In this document: in pieces, positions 1 to 6,157 of the stretch
Layout: every line of letters begins with the position of its first letter
Numbering within the stretch: the first letter of the stretch is position 1
Origin: CAYINJ01 sp964364745
GTDB lineage: Bacteria > Patescibacteriota > Patescibacteriia > JACRDY01
Assembly (NCBI GenBank): GCA_964364745.1
Contig: CAYINJ010000029.1
Location: forward strand, 1 to 8,323
Direction of reading: 5' to 3'
Length of the DNA stretch: 8,323 nt
The notes under the pieces: model-generated
What the model saw: only the letters and a program-made list of their open reading frames with translations
The model's database searches: none
What the model was told of the DNA's origin: nothing
Made by a program: the position numbers and the translations under genes

Positions 1-356
1 AAAGTCAGGGGCAGATCGTCGCCATGGTGGGGGATGGCATTAATGACTCGCCGGCGCTGGCGCAGGCCGACGTCGGCATTGCTATGGGCACTGGCACCGA
101 CATTGCCATGGAAACCGGCGACGTGGTGTTGGTTAAGGGTGATTTGCAAAAAGCCGCCGAAGCGATTGAATTGTCGCGGGCCACCTTACTGACCATTAAA
201 CAAAACCTGTTCTGGGCTTTTGCCTATAACGTCATCGGCATCCCGATCGCCGCCTTCGGTCTCTTAAACCCGAAATTAAGCGCGGCCGCCATGGCCTTCA
301 GCAGTATTTCCGTGGTCTTGAACGCTTTGCGACTAAAGAAGCGAAAGTTGGTATAA
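1..356 (+). CDS. copA: Copper-type P1B ATPase, C-terminal fragment (5' end outside window)
   Basis: The reading frame is open from base 3 and ends with TAA at 354-356, leaving 117 residues of the C-terminus. The P-domain signature MVGDGINDSPAL is followed by QADVGIAMGTGTDIAMETGDVVLV, which binds Mg2+ and closes the phosphorylation domain in P-type ATPases. Two final membrane helices follow: a segment around LFWAFAYNVIGIPIAAFGLL, and a last one carrying the MAFSSISVVLNALRL pattern. The Met-x-x-Ser-Ser of that last helix is characteristic of Cu+-exporting P1B-1 pumps. The protein would use ATP to move Cu+ (possibly Ag+) out of the cytoplasm. The metal-binding N-terminus and CPC motif lie outside the window, so metal specificity is inferred from the last helix only. 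The stop codon lies inside the -10 element of the next gene, so the two genes are packed without a spacer. Confidence 0.93.
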   Translation, partial: SQGQIVAMVGDGINDSPALAQADVGIAMGTGTDIAMETGDVVLVKGDLQKAAEAIELSRATLLTIKQNLFWAFAYNVIGIPIAAFGLLNPKLSAAAMAFSSISVVLNALRLKKRKLV

Positions 357-357
357 T
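349..357 (+). promoter_or_regulatory. Extended -10 promoter of pyrD
   Basis: TATAAT at 352-357 is preceded by TGG (349-351), an extended -10 arrangement. A weak -35 match, TTGCGA (327-332), lies 19 bases upstream. Only 8 bases separate the -10 from the pyrD ATG, so transcription should start at or within two bases of the start codon. The element overlaps the stop codon of the upstream ATPase gene. Confidence 0.6.
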
Positions 358-365
358 GGCCACAT

Positions 366-1481
366 ATGTCTCTCTACTCTCGCCTAATTCGACCGGTACT
401 GTTTTGGTTTGATCCGGAAAAGATTCACACCGTGGTGATTTGGGGGCTAAACTTAGTCAGTCGGTTGCCGCTGATCGCGCCCCTCATTACGCGGTTCTGC
501 CGCGTGGAGACGCCGACGCTGAACACCCGACTCGGCGAGTTACTAATCGCTAATCCGATTGGTTTATCGGCCGGGTTTGATAAATACATTGCCGCGCCAT
601 TGGCTTACCAGATGCTTGGTTTCGGCTTTGCGGAGTTAGGTTCGATTACTAATCAACCTCAACCGGGAAACCCCAAACCCCGCCTGTGGCGGCTACCGGC
701 CGACCAGGGCTTAATCGTCCACTATGGTTTGAATAATGACGGCGCAGCCGTCAGCGCCCAGCGCTTGCTGCGCGCTAGCAACCGAGGGATCAGTTGCGGC
801 ATAAGTATTGCGGTCAGTGCCGCTTGTTCGCCAGCCGAGATGGTCGGGGATTATATCGCGGCCTGGCGGAAGATCTGGGTGGTGGCTAATTATATTACCT
901 TTAACGTCAGCTGTCCGAACGTCACCACCCAGGCGGTCGTGCAACAGGTCAGTTTTATTACCACCCTGCTTGCCGCAATCCGCCGCGAGATGGATGGTCA
1001 ATTTTGCACCATGCCGACTTTTATCAAGTTAGGGCCGGATCTGCCGATTAGCGATCTGGACATTATCCTGGATGCCGCCATGTCTAATCGGATTACCGGC
1101 ATCGTGGCCACTAACTTAGCCAAGGATCGGGCAAAATTAAAAAACATTAAGAGCCAACCCAAGCAGCTCGATCACCCCGGGGGTATTTCCGGCCGCCTCA
1201 TTCGTGACATCAGTACCGAGATGATCCGCCACATTGATACCTACAGCCGTGGTCGACTGACCATCATCGGGGTCGGAGGCGTATTTAACGCGGCTGATGC
1301 TTATGCCAAAATCCGGGCCGGAGCATCAGCCGTGCAAATTATCACCGGGTTTATTTATGGCGGGCCACTGACTGTGCGGCGAATCAATCGGGAACTACTA
1401 CAGCTATTGCGCCGCGATGGCTTCGATAACATCACGGAAGCGATTGGGTCCGACCACCGTTGGACCAATAAAGTTAGCTAA
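366..1481 (+). CDS. pyrD: Dihydroorotate dehydrogenase, class 2-like, with Cys at the catalytic-base position
   Basis: The protein has 371 residues. It oxidises dihydroorotate to orotate in pyrimidine synthesis; class 2 enzymes use FMN and pass electrons to membrane quinone. The class 2 N-terminal helical extension is present (about residues 1-45), with FDPEKIH matching the FDPE/LDPE-H pattern. The barrel follows: SAGFDK (Lys73), QPQPGNPKPRL, GLNN (Asn124), Lys221 in IKLGPDL, VATN (Asn250), PGGISGR and IIGVGGV (299-305). Asn180 and Asn185 flank the active-site loop FNVSCPN. In E. coli PyrD this loop is NISSPN with Ser175 as base; here that position is Cys183, as in class 1 enzymes. The INIGKN stretch of E. 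coli is ISIAVS here, and the Tyr before SGF is Ile. The fold assignment is firm, while activity and electron acceptor are inferred. There is no Shine-Dalgarno site; the ATG follows the -10 directly. Confidence 0.93.
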   Translation: MSLYSRLIRPVLFWFDPEKIHTVVIWGLNLVSRLPLIAPLITRFCRVETPTLNTRLGELLIANPIGLSAGFDKYIAAPLAYQMLGFGFAELGSITNQPQPGNPKPRLWRLPADQGLIVHYGLNNDGAAVSAQRLLRASNRGISCGISIAVSAACSPAEMVGDYIAAWRKIWVVANYITFNVSCPNVTTQAVVQQVSFITTLLAAIRREMDGQFCTMPTFIKLGPDLPISDLDIILDAAMSNRITGIVATNLAKDRAKLKNIKSQPKQLDHPGGISGRLIRDISTEMIRHIDTYSRGRLTIIGVGGVFNAADAYAKIRAGASAVQIITGFIYGGPLTVRRINRELLQLLRRDGFDNITEAIGSDHRWTNKVS

Positions 1482-1495
1482 TTTTAGCTGTTTAT

Positions 1496-1518
1496 TTTCC
1501 TTTTTTGGGAAATTTTTT
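1496..1518 (+). terminator. Probable weak terminator after pyrD
   Basis: TTTCC (1496-1500) can pair with GGAAA (1508-1512) around a 7-base loop, and six T follow directly. The stem is short and A/T-rich, so efficiency is doubtful, but the position 15 bases after the pyrD stop fits. Confidence 0.4.
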
Positions 1519-1581
1519 ATATTTTAATCAATAATTGTTTGACCTCACTGCCCTTGTGTATAACCAAAAGGCACAAAAACA

Positions 1582-1610
1582 TAGGCAATTCAGTTATTTT
1601 TTGCTATGCT
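1582..1610 (+). promoter_or_regulatory. Promoter of the HU gene
   Basis: TATGCT at 1605-1610 is preceded by TGC (extended -10). TAGGCA at 1582-1587 matches four of six -35 bases with a 17-base spacer. The predicted start near 1617 gives a leader of about 40 bases, longer than for the other protein genes here. The leader has no purine-rich Shine-Dalgarno sequence next to the ATG. Confidence 0.55.
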
Positions 1611-1657
1611 ATGGCCAACACTCGATCTTAAGAGTAGATAAGTCATAACTCAAGCCT

Positions 1658-1939
1658 ATGGCTAAGATGACCAAGAGTCAGATGCTTCAGGCCCTCGCCG
1701 AACAAAGTGGCATGTCCAAAAAGGACGCCGGCATGGTTCTGGAGACACTCGTTAACCTCGCTTATAGCGAAGTGAAGAAGAATGACGAATTCGTCATTCC
1801 GGGCATGGGAAAGTTAGTAAAGGTTAAGCGCTTGGCCCGGATGGGCCGCAATCCGGCCACCGGCGCCAGCATTCAGATCCCCGCTAAGACCGTGGTAAAG
1901 TTTCGCGTCGCCAAAGCGGCTAAAGATGCTCTCCTCTAA
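1658..1939 (+). CDS. hup: HU-family DNA-binding protein
   Basis: This 93-residue protein is full length for the HU/IHF family. HU is a small dimeric nucleoid protein that bends DNA. The N-terminal helices (about 4-40, from TKSQMLQALAEQSGMSKKDAGMVLE) form the dimer core. The family signature is complete: GRNPATG at 63-69, with Pro66 at the position that intercalates between base pairs, followed by IQIPAKTVVKFRVAKAAKDAL. PGMGKLVKVKRLARMG matches the strands leading into the DNA-gripping arm. The three-residue MAK lead before the first helix and the basic character are normal. The gene has its own promoter and a strong terminator, so it is a single-gene transcript, as is usual for an abundant protein. 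HU and IHF subunits cannot be separated with certainty by eye, but a lone RNPATG protein is most simply a homodimeric HU. Confidence 0.95.
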   Translation: MAKMTKSQMLQALAEQSGMSKKDAGMVLETLVNLAYSEVKKNDEFVIPGMGKLVKVKRLARMGRNPATGASIQIPAKTVVKFRVAKAAKDALL

Positions 1940-1962
1940 TCCGGGGTGCCATTACTACCGAA

Positions 1963-1994
1963 AAACCGCCTTAAGGAATTGGGGCGGTTTTTTT
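1963..1994 (+). terminator. Intrinsic terminator after the HU gene
   Basis: AAACCGCC (1963-1970) pairs with GGCGGTTT (1983-1990) around a 12-base loop. The T run continues to 1994. The T tract lies where the -35 box of the next gene would be, which explains why that promoter has no recognisable -35. Confidence 0.88.
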
Positions 1995-2007
1995 GATTGA
2001 TAAAATT

Positions 2008-2016
2008 TGCTATACT
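2008..2016 (+). promoter_or_regulatory. Extended -10 promoter of the glycosyltransferase gene
   Basis: TGC (2008-2010) stands directly before TATACT (2011-2016). The ATG at 2030 is 13 bases further on, so the expected leader is only about 6-8 bases and carries no Shine-Dalgarno motif. The upstream TTG at 1999-1997 region (frame start 1997) lies in the terminator and promoter, so it cannot be the translated start. Confidence 0.55.
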
Positions 2017-2029
2017 GCCAACAGAACTT

Positions 2030-3367
2030 ATGGCTAAACAAAAATCAAAACAGGCCTGGGTGGTGGCGGTCAACATGGGCTACGGCCATCAACGGGCCGC
2101 CCATCCTTTTCATGACATGGCCAAGGGCGGGATTATCACCGCTAACGACTACCCCGGAATCCCGAAGAATGATCGGGTGATCTGGGAGCGCTCACGGGCG
2201 TTTTATGAAACCGTCTCGCGGGCCAAGCACATCCCGCTGTTCGGCGAGGCCTTGTTCGAATGGTACGACCGGACTTTCCAAGCGATTACCCCGCTCTACC
2301 CGAAGCATAGCGAAGCCGCCGCGGATTGGCAGTTAAAACAAACCTACAAACTAATCCGTGAGGGGTGGGGGAAGGACTTGATTGATCGGCTGGCTAAAGA
2401 TGGCCAGCGACCATTGTTGACTACTTTTTTCATTGTGGCGTTTTTTGCCGAAGAGCATGGCTATCCAGGCGACATTTACTGCCTAGCGACCGATACCGAC
2501 ATCAGCCGGCAGTGGGCACCACTGGAACCACCCAAAACGAGGATCCGGTACTTTGCCCCGACGCCGCGGGCCGCTGAACGACTGGCGCTCTATGGCGTGC
2601 CTAAAAAAAATATTATCTTGACGGGGTTTTCATTGCCGCCCGAAAACATCGGGGGCTTAGGGATGCCGACACTCAAGGCGGATCTGTGGAAACGCCTCCA
2701 TCACCTTGATCCCCGCCATTACTTCATCGGTAAATATCAAGATACTTTACGCCGCCACCTCGGACCAGAGAAAGAACCGGGCAATGGTCGGCCATTGACC
2801 ATTACTTTTGCGGTCGGTGGCGCTGGGGCCCAACAAGAAATTGGCGGTGAAATCGCCTGGAGTTTGCGCCGACGCCTCCGCCGTGGTGAGTGTGTCCTCA
2901 ACTTGGTGGCCGGGACCAAGCCCAGCATTACCCGCTACTTTACTCGCAAAATGCGCTTGTTGCGGCTCGGCAGTCGGTTGGGTAAAAACATTCATATCAT
3001 CACTGCGCCAACCAAAGACGAGTACTTTCAGCAATTTAACCGCGCCCTCCGCACGACTGATATTCTCTGGACTAAGCCCAGTGAATTAGTGTTTTATACT
3101 GGCTTGGGCTTGCCGATTATTATGGCCCCACCGATTGGTTCCCAAGAGGACTTTAATCGGCGGTGGCTGTTTAGCATCGGCGGTGGCACCGACCAGCTTG
3201 ATCCGCGCTATACCGACCAGTGGCTATTTGATTGGCTGGCCAGCGGCTGGTTGGCCGAAGCCGCGTGGCAGGGTTTCATTGACGCGCCGAAATTGGGGAC
3301 TTATGAGATGAAACGGGTCATCTTTCATAAACACCGTCGTCACGAACAAAGCGTGACGGCACTTTAA
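2030..3367 (+). CDS. GT-B glycosyltransferase of the GT28 / UgtP-MGDG synthase type
   Basis: The protein has 445 residues from the ATG at 2030. It resembles processive diacylglycerol glycosyltransferases (B. subtilis UgtP, plant MGDG synthase), which move a sugar from a UDP-sugar to a membrane lipid. N-domain: VVAVNMGYGHQRAA (11-24) matches the Asn-Tyr-Gly-x-Gly-His lipid-acceptor loop. A helical stretch with aromatic residues follows (about 50-110), then a region like UgtP's Asp-containing segment (CLATDTDISRQW, 151-162) and APTPRAAERLALYGVPKKNIILTG at 176-199, which matches the family pattern before the linker. C-domain: ITFAVGGAGAQQE (258-270), then ILWTKPSELVFYTGLGLP (345-362) and PPIGSQEDFNRRWL (367-380). 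The family's nucleotide-binding KPGG is KPSE here. The exact substrate is unknown; a glycolipid is inferred from the family and from the membrane protein encoded 17 bases downstream. Confidence 0.78.
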   Translation: MAKQKSKQAWVVAVNMGYGHQRAAHPFHDMAKGGIITANDYPGIPKNDRVIWERSRAFYETVSRAKHIPLFGEALFEWYDRTFQAITPLYPKHSEAAADWQLKQTYKLIREGWGKDLIDRLAKDGQRPLLTTFFIVAFFAEEHGYPGDIYCLATDTDISRQWAPLEPPKTRIRYFAPTPRAAERLALYGVPKKNIILTGFSLPPENIGGLGMPTLKADLWKRLHHLDPRHYFIGKYQDTLRRHLGPEKEPGNGRPLTITFAVGGAGAQQEIGGEIAWSLRRRLRRGECVLNLVAGTKPSITRYFTRKMRLLRLGSRLGKNIHIITAPTKDEYFQQFNRALRTTDILWTKPSELVFYTGLGLPIIMAPPIGSQEDFNRRWLFSIGGGTDQLDPRYTDQWLFDWLASGWLAEAAWQGFIDAPKLGTYEMKRVIFHKHRRHEQSVTAL

Positions 3368-3384
3368 CTCATCACGTCAACAGT

Positions 3385-3747
3385 ATGTCTTTGGTTCCAT
3401 GGCTGATTATCAGTAGCTTCGTCGCTTTAGTCGTCGGAGTGTTGGGTTACGCCGGATACAATCTCTGGCCTCGCTACGCTTGGCTCAAACGACTGTATCC
3501 GATTGCCGGGTTGATGGCTGGAGTCCTATATACCGTCGCGGCACTTTGGTTGTTTTTTGACGGCCAAGGATGGAACGCCTTTAAAACCGAGGTGGCCGAG
3601 TTATTAGCGGTATATATCATCGCTACAGTCAGTTTTTTCCTGGCCGAAAAACGGCCGACCGCTAGCTTGACTCACGGTATTATCTTGGTTGTTTTGCTGC
3701 TGTTAGCTTTAATCATGCACCTGAAGTGGAGCGGACTACTCTCGTAA
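3385..3747 (+). CDS. Four-helix integral membrane protein of unknown function
   Basis: This is a 120-residue, strongly hydrophobic protein with four predicted membrane helices at about 5-27, 37-59, 68-87 and 97-115. Short charged turns separate them (RYAWLKR around 30-36, AEKRPT around 87-92). The region with Trp, Phe and Tyr at helix ends (ALWLFFDGQGW) is typical of interface residues. I do not recognise the family and see no catalytic motif. It starts 17 bases after the glycosyltransferase stop, has no promoter of its own and is followed by a terminator, so the two genes are almost certainly co-transcribed. A role beside the glycosyltransferase, such as an envelope lipid or polymer partner, is inference from position only. 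No Shine-Dalgarno site precedes the ATG. Confidence 0.82.
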   Translation: MSLVPWLIISSFVALVVGVLGYAGYNLWPRYAWLKRLYPIAGLMAGVLYTVAALWLFFDGQGWNAFKTEVAELLAVYIIATVSFFLAEKRPTASLTHGIILVVLLLLALIMHLKWSGLLS

Positions 3748-3751
3748 ACTA

Positions 3752-3786
3752 AAAACGCTCCGTCAGCTAGGCGGGGCGTTTTGGTT
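3752..3786. terminator. Bidirectional intrinsic terminator between convergent genes
   Basis: AAAACGCTCCG (3752-3762) pairs with CGGGGCGTTTT (3772-3782) in an 11-bp stem with one T-G wobble and a 9-base loop. T runs occur at the distal end on both strands: TTTTGGTTT on + and GTTTTTAGTTT on -. It serves the membrane-protein operon on + and the small anchored protein on -. Confidence 0.88.
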
Positions 3787-3801
3787 TCGCCGGGTTGCTG
3801 T

Positions 3802-4233
3802 CTATTGAACCACGGTAAATGGGAGAATCGCGGCCAAACTTTCATTGCCTTGATCAACCACATACAACCAGAGCTCGTAGTCGCCGGGAAGGCCGGGATT
3901 TTTAATGTTGATCCCACTGTAGCCCTGGATATCCAGCGGCGCGCTCTCGGCAATAAAAATACTCCTGGCTTTATCCACGGTCCGAACCAGCACCGTGCCG
4001 GCGGGCGTGGGTTTAATTTTCGTCCATTTCAAGCGTAAGCTATATTGGCTCGCCACCGTCGTGTCCGTCAAGGTCACCGCCGTGAAATAGCGGGCAAAGA
4101 CCTCCGTCTGGGGCGTACCTTCAGCGGTGGGGGCGGTCGTGACCGCCCCTGGCCCAACCACCTGACGCTCATAGACGGCCAGACCGGTGACGACCAACAG
4201 CAACCCGGCCGCGAGCCCAACCAGGATTTTCAT
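3802..4233 (-). CDS. Small membrane-anchored extracytoplasmic protein, possible Ig-like fold
   Basis: The protein has 143 residues with the start at the ATG at 4233. An in-frame ATG at 4251 would add six residues but overlaps the likely -10. Residues 3-20 form one hydrophobic helix after a short Lys-containing N-terminus, so this is a signal anchor or uncleaved signal peptide; no lipobox Cys is present. A Pro/Thr/Ala/Gly-rich linker follows (about 27-43). The rest (about 45-143) is strand-rich and ends in PGDYELWLYVVDQGNESLAA and then ILPFTV, which resembles the last strands of bacterial Ig-like or fibronectin-type sandwiches. I do not recognise the family; an adhesion or periplasmic structural role is only a guess. 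It lies between the terminator shared with the upstream operon and tRNA-Pro on the same strand. Confidence 0.75.
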   Translation of the reverse strand: MKILVGLAAGLLLVVTGLAVYERQVVGPGAVTTAPTAEGTPQTEVFARYFTAVTLTDTTVASQYSLRLKWTKIKPTPAGTVLVRTVDKARSIFIAESAPLDIQGYSGINIKNPGLPGDYELWLYVVDQGNESLAAILPFTVVQ

Positions 4234-4246
4234 GGTTCGAAGCGAA

Positions 4247-4275
4247 AGCATATCGCTTTAAAAAATGACTTATAA
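4247..4275 (-). promoter_or_regulatory. Possible promoter of the small anchored protein
   Basis: On the minus strand TTATAA (rc of 4270-4275) and TATGCT (rc of 4247-4252) are 17 bases apart. The -10 lies 13 bases before the ATG at 4233, the same distance as for the glycosyltransferase gene. The -35 match is only three of six. TATAAT also occurs on the plus strand at 4271-4276 with no gene behind it. Confidence 0.3.
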
Positions 4276-4310
4276 TCTAATTGAAGTGTAGCACATCAGG
4301 CCGGATAATT

Positions 4311-4332
4311 AAAAAACCCGTCCTCAATCGGG
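4311..4332 (-). terminator. Short terminator after tRNA-Pro, sharing its acceptor strand
   Basis: On the minus strand CCCG, the last bases of the tRNA acceptor strand, can pair with CGGG eight bases later, and six T follow (rc of 4311-4316). The stem is only 4 bp and uses tRNA bases, so it would compete with acceptor-stem folding. Confidence 0.4.
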
Positions 4333-4400
4333 CTGGCGGGAGTCGAACCCGCGACCTCACGCACCCGAAGCGTGCGCGCTACCAACTGCGCCACAGCCCG
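4328..4400 (-). tRNA. tRNA-Pro (anticodon CGG)
   Basis: The minus strand folds as a complete 73-nt cloverleaf. The acceptor CGGGCTG pairs with CAGCCCG, with discriminator A at 4328. The D arm contains AGTTGGTAG. The anticodon arm is CACGC-TTCGGGT-GCGTG, giving anticodon CGG, which reads proline codon CCG. The T arm is GCGGG-TTCGACT-CCCGC. C1-G72 with A73 is the normal identity set for bacterial proline tRNA. CCA is not encoded (the next bases are TTG), so a CCA-adding enzyme is needed. Its 5' flank is the 59-bp repeat array. Confidence 0.97.
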
Positions 4401-4511
4401 ATTGAAAACAGGTTTAGATTGCCCGTCTGATACCAACTGCCCCGCCAGTCGGCGGGCCGATTGAAAACAGGTTTAGATTGCCCGTCTGATACCAACTGCC
4501 CCGCCAGTCGG
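4401..4511. repeat. 59-bp tandem repeat next to tRNA-Pro (left of assembly gap)
   Basis: The unit at 4401-4459 begins ATTGAAAACAGGTTTAGATT and is followed by an identical copy from 4460, cut by the gap after 52 bases. Each unit contains CCCGCC-agtc-GGCGGG, a 6-bp hairpin with a 4-base loop. TACCAACTGC occurs in the tRNA (4380-4389) and in both units (4431-4440, 4490-4499), followed each time by a related sequence that returns to CCGATTGAAAACAGG. The unit therefore looks like an altered copy of the 5' end of the tRNA plus its flank. The promoter of the tRNA should lie in this array, but I could not pick it out. Confidence 0.9.
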
Positions 4512-4611
4512 NNNNNNNNNNNNNNNNNNNNNNNNNNNNNNNNNNNNNNNNNNNNNNNNNNNNNNNNNNNNNNNNNNNNNNNNNNNNNNNNNNNNNNNNN
4601 NNNNNNNNNNN
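4512..4611. other. Assembly gap of exactly 100 N inside the repeat array
   Basis: One hundred consecutive N are a customary placeholder for a gap of unknown length. The same repeat sequence stands on both sides, which is what a short-read assembler leaves when it cannot resolve an array. The true content and length are unknown; an element inserted between two repeats cannot be excluded. Confidence 0.97.
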
Positions 4612-4633
4612 CGGGCCGATTGAAAACAGGTTT
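4612..4633. repeat. Last partial copy of the 59-bp repeat (right of assembly gap)
   Basis: These 22 bases equal the end of one unit and the first 15 bases of the next (ATTGAAAACAGGTTT at 4619-4633). The sequence then diverges into the rarA promoter region, which marks the right border of the array. Confidence 0.85.
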
Positions 4634-4647
4634 CTACCGTCTAAACA

Positions 4648-4676
4648 TTGCATTTTCAGGACAGCAGGCATAGTAT
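4648..4676 (+). promoter_or_regulatory. Promoter of rarA
   Basis: TTGCAT (4648-4653) and TAGTAT (4671-4676) are separated by 17 bases. Transcription near 4683 would give a leader of about 19 bases. The TTG of the -35 also opens the rarA frame upstream, but it cannot be translated from this transcript, which supports the ATG at 4702 as the start. Confidence 0.55.
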
Positions 4677-4701
4677 AGCCGATAGGGTCCAAAAACTCAA
4701 T

Positions 4702-5964
4702 ATGGTAGATTTGTTTGACTCCCAGCTGAAAAATATCGCCCCATTGGCCGAACGGATGCGTCCAGAGACCCTGGACGATTTTGCCGGTCAAGACCAACTG
4801 GTGGGAGAGGGGAAACTCCTGCGTAACGCTTTGGAACGTGATCAATTACCATCGTTAATTTTTTGGGGACCGCCGGGGTGTGGCAAGACCACCTTGGCCC
4901 GGATCATTGCCCAGGTCAGCAAATCCGCGTTTAGCCAGGTCTCGGCGGTCAGCGCCGGAGTCAAAGACCTGCGCGAGATCGTCAAAACAGCCAAAGACCG
5001 TCAAAAATTCCAGCGCCAACGAACCATCCTTTTCATCGATGAAATCCACCGCTGGAGCAAGTCCCAACAGGACTCCCTCTTACCCCACATCGAAGATGGC
5101 ACTATTGTGCTGATTGGCGCCACGACCGAAAATCCCTCGTTTGAAATTAATTCGGCCTTACTGTCCCGTTGTCGCGTCGTGGTTTTAGAAAAACTCTCCA
5201 GCCAACATGTCGCCGCGCTAATCGCTAAAGCGCTTCAAGACCCGCTCCGCGGGTATGGGGAATTGCCGTTGAAAATTACCAAAGACAGCATCGCTTTCTT
5301 AGCCAAAATGGCCGACGGCGACGCCCGAGTGGCTTATAATGCTTTAGAACTGGCCGTGACATCGGGCCAGAAAGAGGGGAACGAGATCGTGATTGATGAT
5401 GAAACCATCAAAGAGGCACTGCAGCGCAGCCACTTACTCTACGACAAAACCGGCGAACAGCATTACAACATCATCTCCGCGCTCCATAAGAGCTTGCGCG
5501 GATCGGATGCTGACGCCGCGCTCTACTGGTTGGCCCGGATGCTGGAAGCGGGGGAAGATCCACTCTACGTCGCGCGCCGGCTAGTCCGCTTTGCTTCCGA
5601 AGATGTCGGTTTAGCTGACCCGTTGGCGCTCCCACAAGCGGTCAGTGCATACCAGGCCTGCCACTTCATCGGCCTGCCGGAGTGTAATGTGATTTTGGCG
5701 CAAGTGGTGGTCTATCTAGCCAAAGCCCCCAAGAGCAACGCGCTCTATGTTGCCTATGGCAATGTCCGGGCCGACGTCAAAGAAACAGCCAATGACCCGG
5801 TACCACTCCACCTCCGCAACGCCCCAACTGAATTAATGAAAGAGTTAAATTATGGCAAAGGATATAAATATAACCCGGACCACGGCTACCAAGGCGACAT
5901 TCAGGATTATTTGCCGGCTAAGTTAAAAGGCAAACGGTACCTGCCGCCCGAAGCGAGCGAATAA
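4702..5964 (+). CDS. rarA: Replication-associated recombination protein A (MgsA/RarA AAA+ ATPase)
   Basis: The protein has 420 residues, normal for RarA. The start at 4702 gives MVDLFDSQLKNIAPLAERMR, which matches the family N-terminus. AAA+ motifs are all present: Walker A GPPGCGKTT (56-64), Walker B ILFIDEIHR (109-117), sensor 1 IGATTENP (138-145) and arginine finger region LLSRCR (153-158). The C-terminal half has the tetramerisation and clamp-loader-like helices with the typical HYNIISALHKSLRGSDADAA and YWLARMLEAGEDPLYVARRL stretches, and ends in a segment with NYGKGYKYNPDH. Members act at stalled replication forks, interact with SSB and remodel DNA ends in an ATP-dependent way. The usual HRFNK after Walker B is HRWSK here. 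It is transcribed alone between the repeat array and a terminator, and converges with the two small RNA genes. Confidence 0.97.
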   Translation: MVDLFDSQLKNIAPLAERMRPETLDDFAGQDQLVGEGKLLRNALERDQLPSLIFWGPPGCGKTTLARIIAQVSKSAFSQVSAVSAGVKDLREIVKTAKDRQKFQRQRTILFIDEIHRWSKSQQDSLLPHIEDGTIVLIGATTENPSFEINSALLSRCRVVVLEKLSSQHVAALIAKALQDPLRGYGELPLKITKDSIAFLAKMADGDARVAYNALELAVTSGQKEGNEIVIDDETIKEALQRSHLLYDKTGEQHYNIISALHKSLRGSDADAALYWLARMLEAGEDPLYVARRLVRFASEDVGLADPLALPQAVSAYQACHFIGLPECNVILAQVVVYLAKAPKSNALYVAYGNVRADVKETANDPVPLHLRNAPTELMKELNYGKGYKYNPDHGYQGDIQDYLPAKLKGKRYLPPEASE

Positions 5965-6003
5965 ATAAACGGACAAGGCCGCCCGATGATGGGCGGCCTT
6001 TGG
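5960..6003. terminator. Terminator shared by rarA (+) and RNA-3 (-)
   Basis: AAGGCCGCCC (5975-5984) pairs perfectly with GGGCGGCCTT (5991-6000) around GATGAT. On + only TTT follows, then GGC. On - the stem is followed by GTCCGTTTATTTATT, a spaced T-rich tail. The hairpin is very stable, so it can stop transcripts from both sides, but neither tail is ideal. Confidence 0.75.
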
Positions 6004-6151
6004 CTGTGGCGGTGAGATCGGGGATCAACTGGAGTAGGCCAGCATCACCCCTCGCTAATGGCGCAGTCCGGCGGAGCCCAGGAAAACTGCCCACTCAATT
6101 TACCTGGTAAAACGTCCTGCGGGATCGTTATCACCCGTAACATACGTTTCG
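5965..6151 (-). ncRNA. RNA-3: unidentified structured RNA, about 187 nt
   Basis: A consensus-like promoter at 6158-6186 (minus) points into this stretch, and the strong hairpin at 5975-6000 ends it. The interior can form several helices: ACGTTT with AAACGT (6144-6149 / 6110-6115), GCAGT with ACTGC (6063-6067 / 6086-6090), and a rod GGGG-CTGG / CCAG-CCCC (6020-6023, 6029-6032, 6039-6042, 6048-6051). There is no frame of useful length. GTTTTACCAGGT recalls a stretch of E. coli 4.5S RNA, but the diagnostic GGAAGGAAGCA of the SRP S domain is absent. The 5' and 3' ends do not form the long rod of 6S RNA. Promoter and terminator support transcription; function and family are unknown. The helices are eye-picked and not energy-tested. 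Confidence 0.6.
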
Positions 6152-6157
6152 CTTAGT

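Noticed and set aside
1539..1564. TTGACC ... TATAAC as a promoter for HU
   Set aside because: The spacer is only 14 bases; the TAGGCA-N17-TGC-adjacent TATGCT pair downstream is better.
1997..2029. Upstream TTG start for the glycosyltransferase
   Set aside because: It lies just after the T tract of the HU terminator and upstream of the -10 element; the ATG at 2030 gives a normal N-terminus.
4399..4633. CRISPR array
   Set aside because: ATTGAAAAC resembles some CRISPR repeat ends and the spacing is about right, but the whole 59-bp period is identical, so there are no distinct spacers, and no cas gene is present.
5965..6151. SRP 4.5S RNA identity for RNA-3
   Set aside because: Only GTTTTACCAGGT resembles 4.5S RNA; the conserved GGAAGGAAGCAGCC segment is absent.
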